From IMG/VR virus record IMGVR_UViG_3300046003_007347, positions 1-35,836 of that record: a DNA stretch of 35,836 bases; one strand, 5' to 3'. Origin of the DNA: a virus. The notes under the pieces are model-generated. The model searched no databases and was not told where the DNA came from. It saw nothing but the letters and a program-made list of their open reading frames with translations. Of this stretch, positions 31,177-35,836 are shown in pieces. Made by a program: the position numbers and the translations under genes. How positions within the stretch are numbered: position 1 is the stretch's first letter; each line of letters begins with the position of its first letter.

Positions 31177-32346
31177 TTAAGCTATAAAAATAGCCATTGG
31201 GAAATCAGTTAATGTTTGTTTTAAAGAAGCATTCTCTTCTTCTTTTCTTTTTAATTGTGCTCTTCTAGATGTTTCTTCAAGATCTTTTCTTAATTTTTCA
31301 ATTAATGCTGTTTTATCTTTATCTGATGAATTAAATAAATCCATAGAATTTAAAGATACACTATCTCCTGGAATTGGTGTGGTTTGATATTTACCTCTAA
31401 TGAAACCCAATAATTCTTTAGCCAACACTAACGTATATTCAAATATCCAAAATCTACCAGGTCCATTAATAGTAGAATATGTTATATTATTATATGGAAC
31501 ATTGGATAAATCTGTTACTAATCCATTTCCTGAACCATAACTTCCTGAAGGAGATAATACATTATTTTTTGAAGAATTTCTTACAAATTTAAAATATAGT
31601 GGGTGATTTCTTGTTGGAACTGGGAAAATTTGTAATTTATTATTAATTATATTAAATGAGAATCCTGATTTTCTAATAGTATCATTTAATTCAATTGCTT
31701 GTAATACAGATAAATCGAAGTTTAAAGGCATTAACATAAAATTAATTGCTGGTGATTGTGTTCCAAACCCAAAGGCATCTAATAACTGTTGAGAACCATA
31801 TCCTGTACCAGCATATGGATCAAAATACCTCATTATGGCTGGAATATTTTCATAAAATACTTGTTTTACTTCAATACTATCTCCAGGTAATAATGAAGCA
31901 GATGAAGATGCCCATACATTTAAATCGTATTCTTGTTGCCCAGGAATTAAATCAATAAAACCTTTTTCCCAATCTATATTACCACCAACACCTACTTCTG
32001 CTCCATAATCTTGTGAAATTTGGATTATATTATGTAATGATGGATTTATATATTGATTATTTAAATTTGATGAGGTAGGCATGGCTTCCATAGTAATGAA
32101 ATTATTTGTTATATTATTCATATAAACCTCATTACTATATGTAGAAATTGCTTGTTCAAAACAAGCAAAGAATTGATTATCACTCATTTCAACATCCATT
32201 GCTGGATACCCCATACGAGTAGCACAAAAACGTGCTACTCTAAGGGCGTCTGCTCTAAATTGTGAGTCATTATCGTAGAATCCAAATGGTGTTGATGATC
32301 CTGAAGTGAATATTGGATTATCATTCCAAATTACTGAATTAGCCAT
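31177..32346 (-). CDS. Neck protein, gp13-like
   Basis: A 389-residue structural protein. Its N-terminal domain (RVARFCATRMGYPAMDVEMS, then DNQFFACFEQAISTYSNEVY) has the helix pattern of T4-type neck/connector proteins, in which a four-helix unit binds the portal-side ring. The central beta part includes GFIDLIPGQQEYDLNVWAS, then SIEVKQVFYENIPAIMRYFD, and a later core (YFKFVRNSSKNN, then FWIFEYTLVLAKELLGFIRG). It ends in a long charged helix (LRKDLEETSRRAQLKRKEEE) and the tail FPMAIFIA. It is larger than T4 gp13 (about 309). It stands after PhoH with its own candidate late promoter 13 bases upstream. Confidence 0.75.
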   Translation of the reverse strand: MANSVIWNDNPIFTSGSSTPFGFYDNDSQFRADALRVARFCATRMGYPAMDVEMSDNQFFACFEQAISTYSNEVYMNNITNNFITMEAMPTSSNLNNQYINPSLHNIIQISQDYGAEVGVGGNIDWEKGFIDLIPGQQEYDLNVWASSSASLLPGDSIEVKQVFYENIPAIMRYFDPYAGTGYGSQQLLDAFGFGTQSPAINFMLMPLNFDLSVLQAIELNDTIRKSGFSFNIINNKLQIFPVPTRNHPLYFKFVRNSSKNNVLSPSGSYGSGNGLVTDLSNVPYNNITYSTINGPGRFWIFEYTLVLAKELLGFIRGKYQTTPIPGDSVSLNSMDLFNSSDKDKTALIEKLRKDLEETSRRAQLKRKEEENASLKQTLTDFPMAIFIA

Positions 32347-32359
32347 TGTTTAATTTTAG

Positions 32360-32369
32360 TATAAATATG
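32360..32369 (-). promoter_or_regulatory. Candidate late promoter of the neck gene cluster
   Basis: ACCATATTTATACTAAAATT in the gene direction, with the TATTTATA core, 13 bases before the ATG at 32346. The gap to PhoH is only 24 bases and holds no hairpin, so this would add to read-through transcription. Confidence 0.48.
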
Positions 32370-32370
32370 G

Positions 32371-33060
32371 TTAATCTCTAAATTCTTCGTATATATTTAA
32401 TATATCTTCAACAGCTTCATGTCTATTATTGGTTTTTAGAGTAACTATTTTTACATTTTTACTTCTTTCTTCTAATCTATTAAAAAATGAAATTCCAGAT
32501 TCTTTTTTGCTTTTTAAATCTGTTTGAGTTATATCACCACAAAATACCATAGTTCCTCCTTTTCCTAATCTACCCATCATCATTTCATTTTGTTTATGAG
32601 TAATATTTTGACATTCATCTACTATAATAAAAGCCTCTGGAAATGTTCTACCTCTCATAAATGCAAATGGGACAATTTCTATAGTACCATCTGTTAGTAA
32701 TTTATCAATTTTTTCTTTATCATATAATAAATATAAATTATGATAAATTGGTGCCAACCAAGGATCCATTTTTTCTTTTAAATCCCCAGGTAAAAATCCA
32801 ATTTCTTCATCGGATACTGTAGGTCTTGTTATAATAATTTTTTTAACTTCTTTTTTAAAGAGTAAATCTAAAGCAATTTGACAAACTAATAATGTTTTTC
32901 CAGAACCTGCCATTCCTTTTACTAAAGTATAGGGATGTGAAAGAATTAATCTTTTTCCTTCTTTTTGTTCCTCATTTAAAGAAATTTTGAATTTGATTTC
33001 TCCTTTAGGTTTACTTTGTTGGACATGAACCGGGTCTGTGTGTGGTCTTGATGATGCCAT
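32371..33060 (-). CDS. phoH: PhoH-like ATPase
   Basis: A 229-residue P-loop ATPase of the PhoH family, related to helicase superfamily 1 motors. Walker A is GMAGSGKT at residues 49-56. The conserved IITRPTVSDEEIGFLPGDLK follows at about 76-95, Walker B with DECQN (Asp148, Glu149) comes next, then VFCGDITQTDLK. Length matches phage PhoH. PhoH-family genes are very common in marine phages, and their role is unresolved, with RNA metabolism and phosphate stress both proposed. Here it lies alone between the capsid terminator and the neck gene, with a candidate late promoter, so it would be expressed late with head proteins. Confidence 0.93.
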   Translation of the reverse strand: MASSRPHTDPVHVQQSKPKGEIKFKISLNEEQKEGKRLILSHPYTLVKGMAGSGKTLLVCQIALDLLFKKEVKKIIITRPTVSDEEIGFLPGDLKEKMDPWLAPIYHNLYLLYDKEKIDKLLTDGTIEIVPFAFMRGRTFPEAFIIVDECQNITHKQNEMMMGRLGKGGTMVFCGDITQTDLKSKKESGISFFNRLEERSKNVKIVTLKTNNRHEAVEDILNIYEEFRD

Positions 33061-33082
33061 ATAATTATAAATTAATATTTAA

Positions 33083-33092
33083 TATAAATATA
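33083..33092 (-). promoter_or_regulatory. Candidate late promoter of phoH
   Basis: TTATATTTATATTAAATATT in the gene direction, 22 bases before the ATG at 33060 and about 34 bases after the capsid terminator. The strong terminator upstream makes a promoter in this gap necessary for phoH expression. Confidence 0.52.
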
Positions 33093-33125
33093 ATTAAAGA
33101 AGAGATAATATCAAAATTATTCCAA

Positions 33126-33157
33126 TAAAAAAGCCCGCAAAAGCGGGCTTCTTTTTA
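33126..33157 (-). terminator. Strong terminator after the major capsid gene
   Basis: A perfect 7-bp stem AGCCCGC/GCGGGCT with an AAAA (plus strand) loop. In the gene direction it is followed by TTTTTATTGG, and on the plus strand by TCTTTTTAAAA, so it can act both ways. It starts 17 bases past the capsid stop codon and is the most GC-rich element of the region. Confidence 0.93.
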
Positions 33158-33173
33158 AAATATTTAAGAAATA

Positions 33174-34817
33174 TTATACTGCGTCTAAGTCAGCTACAAC
33201 AACTTTAGCGTAGAATTCCGGACGAACCATTTTCTTAGCGTATCTTGTCATAATACCTTTACGAGGTGTAAATGTTTCTGGATCATATACTAATGGAGTA
33301 GTCATAATAGGAATATATGGAGCATAAACAGCACCTGTTTCAAGGAATTGGTTACCTCTATAACCCATTAAAATAGTATTTTCTAACATATAAGGGTTTT
33401 TATAAACTTTATATCTAGAATTTAATGAACCTACTTTTTGTACACCAAATGCATATGTTGATTTTTCTGCTGCACCATCTGTATCAGCTGCAAATCCTGG
33501 GATTGATTCTAAGATTGTAGCTACACTTGGAGATACTACCATAAAGTTAGCACCACCTCTTAATGTTTTCTGGTGAATAGCATTCGATACTTTTTGTAAT
33601 TTAATACCAATTGTTTGGAACCATGACATTTTAGTGTAATATAAACCTGCGTTATTTACATTTGAAAATGCACCACCAGCGTAATCTTGACCTACTTTAG
33701 CTGACCAATATTCTGTTGTTGGAGCGTTTTGAATTAACATATCTAAAATTTCCATATCAATCTCTAAAGATATATATTCTGACATTAAATCAGTAACTTC
33801 TGCCTCAGCATCAATTGATTGGAATGCATTTAAATCTTGAGAGAATTCTGGTGTCCAACTTGCTTTTAATTTTTTAGTTTTAGCAGCAATTGTATCAGAT
33901 TTCATTGAAATATTAAATTCTGGAATAACAATATCTGTTGCAGAAGCAGCATTTGGGATTGAGAATGTACCTGCTGTACTATCTTCATAATCACCTCTGT
34001 TATTATCTTTAGTTTGTTTACTATATAATACAGAAGCTGCTGTTAATGTAGGAGCTGAACCAGTATAATAGAAATCAATATTACCTGCTGCTGTAGTTCT
34101 AGTAAATGCTTGTAATAAGTTAGTTGGATTTACACCTGAACCTGAAATAGCAAATGATCTTACACCATTTTGATCAAAACTTGATAATGATGAAGTTGCT
34201 ACTGAGATTTTATAAATTCCTCCAGCTGCAATAGAAGCTGATAAGTTTGAATCATAATTAACATCAGCTAATGTTAATGAAGATGAAGCTACTGTTCCTG
34301 AGAATACTCCTGAAGCTGAAGCAATTGCGAATTGGTTTGTTGAGTAACCAAATCTACCTGCACCATATAATCCACCCTCTGCATCATTTGAAAATACATT
34401 TCCTAATGAATTTTTACCATATAATGAATCACCTTTAGCGAATGGAGATTTTGTATTACCATATTGGAAATCTAAGAAGAAGATTAAACCTGCTGGTAAT
34501 GACATTGGTTGTACAGAAACAAACTCTTTTGCTGCGATTTGACCAAATACTTTACGTACTAATGGTAATGCTACAGCTGCATATTGTTCACCTTGACCTG
34601 CTGTAAACGAAGCTCCACCTTGATTAGTTGTGTTATTTTCAACAACTAACTGTTTTGCTTGGTTTTCTAACAATACAGCCATATTTGCTTTTTCTGTATC
34701 GTTACTTAAATTTTCTAATAGACCTGATTTAGCCCATTTGTTAGCTAATTTCATAGCACCACTTAATTGTGAATTATATGGATTAGCGCTTTCTAATAAT
34801 TGATTTACTACTGACAT
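33174..34817 (-). CDS. Major capsid protein, gp23-like
   Basis: A 547-residue HK97-fold capsid subunit. The N-terminal 60 residues form a delta-type, Asn/Leu-rich helical arm. The mature start is probably after Glu60 (KQLVVE, then NNTTNQGGASFTAG), where the prohead protease cuts gp23 in T4. The alignment with gp23 resumes at ALPLVRKVFGQI, then SVQPMSLPAGLIFFLDFQYG. The insertion domain corresponds to the Ser/Ala-rich residues about 130-270. The C-terminal core has MSEYISLEIDMEILDMLIQN, NFMVVSPSVATILESIPGFA and ETFTPRKGIMTRYAKKM. Length is close to T4 gp23 (521). It follows the scaffold gene by 26 bases, as gp22-gp23 do in T4, and ends at a strong terminator. Confidence 0.95.
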   Translation of the reverse strand: MSVVNQLLESANPYNSQLSGAMKLANKWAKSGLLENLSNDTEKANMAVLLENQAKQLVVENNTTNQGGASFTAGQGEQYAAVALPLVRKVFGQIAAKEFVSVQPMSLPAGLIFFLDFQYGNTKSPFAKGDSLYGKNSLGNVFSNDAEGGLYGAGRFGYSTNQFAIASASGVFSGTVASSSLTLADVNYDSNLSASIAAGGIYKISVATSSLSSFDQNGVRSFAISGSGVNPTNLLQAFTRTTAAGNIDFYYTGSAPTLTAASVLYSKQTKDNNRGDYEDSTAGTFSIPNAASATDIVIPEFNISMKSDTIAAKTKKLKASWTPEFSQDLNAFQSIDAEAEVTDLMSEYISLEIDMEILDMLIQNAPTTEYWSAKVGQDYAGGAFSNVNNAGLYYTKMSWFQTIGIKLQKVSNAIHQKTLRGGANFMVVSPSVATILESIPGFAADTDGAAEKSTYAFGVQKVGSLNSRYKVYKNPYMLENTILMGYRGNQFLETGAVYAPYIPIMTTPLVYDPETFTPRKGIMTRYAKKMVRPEFYAKVVVADLDAV

Positions 34818-34843
34818 TCGTGTTTATTTAATTTTTATTTTTA

Positions 34844-35821
34844 TTATTTAATTCCTGCAAGTTTTTGCATTCTTGCTACAAAATCAACTGATTCTGTTAT
34901 TACTTCTTTTTTAGCAACACCTGCTGCTTTTGATGCAAATCCTCTATTTTCTACTAATGGAGATGATTTTTGAGATGTACCTATTGATTCTTTAATTGTT
35001 TGGAAAGTATTTTGTACTTCTTTAACATTTGCTGCTCTATCAAAAGCATTAATAACAGCTACTTTTTTAGATTCAGATAAATTAGTAGATTTAAATACTT
35101 TATTAACGTAAATTAATTTAGCATTTAATAAATTCATTTCAGATAATTGTTTTTTAACTTTAACAATTTCTTTTTTAGCTTCTTCTAATTCTTTAACTTC
35201 ACTTCTTAATGCTGCTCCGGCTCCTGCTGGTAAGCTTTTAATAAATTCAGCAATTTTTGATGCCATTTCTGGTGATTTTGCTATTGCCGATTTTACCATA
35301 TCAATGATATTATCTAAACCTGCTGCTGCTGCATTTGCTGGGTCTACTGATCCACCATTCATTTCAGCTAAAATTTCATCTAAATCGATATCTTCTTCCT
35401 CTTCTGTTTCCATTTCAGGTTCCATATCCATCTCAGATTCCATTTCTTCTTCAGTTTCACCACCTTCTAATTCCATCATTACATCGCGAATTACATCTTT
35501 TAATTCATCAACCGTAAGTTCAGCAACTTCGTCACCACCTTCTTCTTCACCAAATTCGTCAGTTTCTTCACCCATTTCTAATTCTGGTGTTTCAACCTCA
35601 GTTTCTGTTGTATCTTCAGTTTCCATTTCATTTAAAATTTCTTCTAAAGATTTTTCTTCGTTCATTTCTTCTTCTTCCATTTCGTTTAATTTTGTTTGAA
35701 GCATAGATTGAACTCTAGGAGCGAATGATTCAGCCATTGCTATTTTAGCTTGGGCTAAAGCTGCTTCTTTTAATTGCTTTGCTTCTGCTACTGCATCTAC
35801 AAATAATTTGTTTTTTGACAT
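34844..35821 (-). CDS. Prohead core scaffold protein, gp22-like
   Basis: A 325-residue protein around which the prohead assembles and which is normally degraded by the prohead protease. The N-terminal helix (NKLFVDAVAEAKQLKEAALA) is followed by a Glu-dominated region, residues 47-155, with many (I/L)-x-E type sites. Next is an Ala/Ile-rich helical part (AAAAGLDNIIDMVKSAIA, then EELEEAKKEIVKVKKQLSEM). The last residues 314-325, FVARMQKLAGIK, contain the LAG(I/L) peptide also found at the N-termini of two putative internal proteins. Position just before gp23 and composition fit gp22. The ATG is 15 bases from the right window edge, with an A-rich leader, and the protease and portal genes should lie beyond. 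Confidence 0.85.
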   Translation of the reverse strand: MSKNKLFVDAVAEAKQLKEAALAQAKIAMAESFAPRVQSMLQTKLNEMEEEEMNEEKSLEEILNEMETEDTTETEVETPELEMGEETDEFGEEEGGDEVAELTVDELKDVIRDVMMELEGGETEEEMESEMDMEPEMETEEEEDIDLDEILAEMNGGSVDPANAAAAGLDNIIDMVKSAIAKSPEMASKIAEFIKSLPAGAGAALRSEVKELEEAKKEIVKVKKQLSEMNLLNAKLIYVNKVFKSTNLSESKKVAVINAFDRAANVKEVQNTFQTIKESIGTSQKSSPLVENRGFASKAAGVAKKEVITESVDFVARMQKLAGIK

Positions 35822-35836
35822 TAAATTTTATTTCTC

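Noticed and set aside
31746-31958. Plus-strand 70-codon frame opposite the neck gene
   Set aside because: Shadow of the neck gene; no leader and no recognisable product.
35304-35699. Plus-strand Ser-rich frames opposite the scaffold gene
   Set aside because: They mirror the Glu/Asp-rich codons of the scaffold, so the Ser/Ile composition is a by-product.
1-35836. tRNA genes, CRISPR arrays, insertion sequences, integrase or attachment sites
   Set aside because: I looked through the gaps and saw no cloverleaf-like GC-rich segment, no regularly spaced repeats, no transposase or integrase motif. All gaps are shorter than about 135 bases.

Overview
The window is a low-GC stretch of a large tailed phage genome of the T4-like (myovirus) kind. 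Every gene I support is on the minus strand, so transcription runs from position 35836 toward 1. Family-level support comes from the gene set: a gp22-like scaffold next to a gp23-like major capsid protein, a neck protein, contractile sheath and tail tube, tape measure, baseplate and hub proteins, a gp32-like SSB, UvsX-like recombinase, gp41-like helicase, RNase H-like 5' nuclease and class I nrdA/nrdB. Start codons are preceded by A-rich leaders rather than Shine-Dalgarno sequences, and base composition is strongly AT-biased. Together these suggest a host in the Bacteroidota, possibly a flavobacterium, but this is inference and no host gene is present.

Layout, read in the direction of transcription. 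35821-33174: scaffold and major capsid protein, closed by a strong terminator. 33060-29347: PhoH-like ATPase, neck protein, and a cluster that alternates a head-completion-type protein with three proteins carrying short N-terminal peptides that look like capsid-targeting sequences with (I/L)-x-E cleavage sites. 29347-25055: fibre module (chimeric 822-residue fibre, fibre-assembly-like protein, membrane protein, small coiled-coil protein, second fibre-like protein). 24993-17030: tail sheath, tail tube, a gp26/gp51-type pair overlapping out of frame at a U7 tract (probable programmed frameshift), tape measure, and baseplate proteins. 17024-13140: hub protein fused to a GH19-type lysozyme domain, a virion-type protein and small ORFs. 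12873-6422: replication block with a divergent family A DNA polymerase-like protein, two small unknowns, gp32, UvsX, RNase H-like nuclease and DnaB-type helicase. 6386-3091: nrdB and nrdA. 3006-1723: lysis cassette (spanin-like anchored coiled coil, holin-like protein, amidase-LysM endolysin). 1723-1: a small virion-type protein and a beta-helix protein that runs off the left edge.

The regulation visible in sequence is a motif reading AATATTTATA in the gene direction, 12-35 bases upstream of about nine structural or lysis genes and not upstream of the replication genes. It is a candidate phage late promoter. Intrinsic terminators follow capsid, sheath, tube, the gp26/51 pair, gp32 and nrdA. 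The most interesting observations are the probable frameshifted tail chaperone, two families of putative capsid-targeting peptides (one shared with the C-terminus of the scaffold), and the compact family A polymerase in a T4-like replication module. No tRNA, CRISPR array or insertion sequence was recognised, and no stretch longer than 300 bases lacks a gene.
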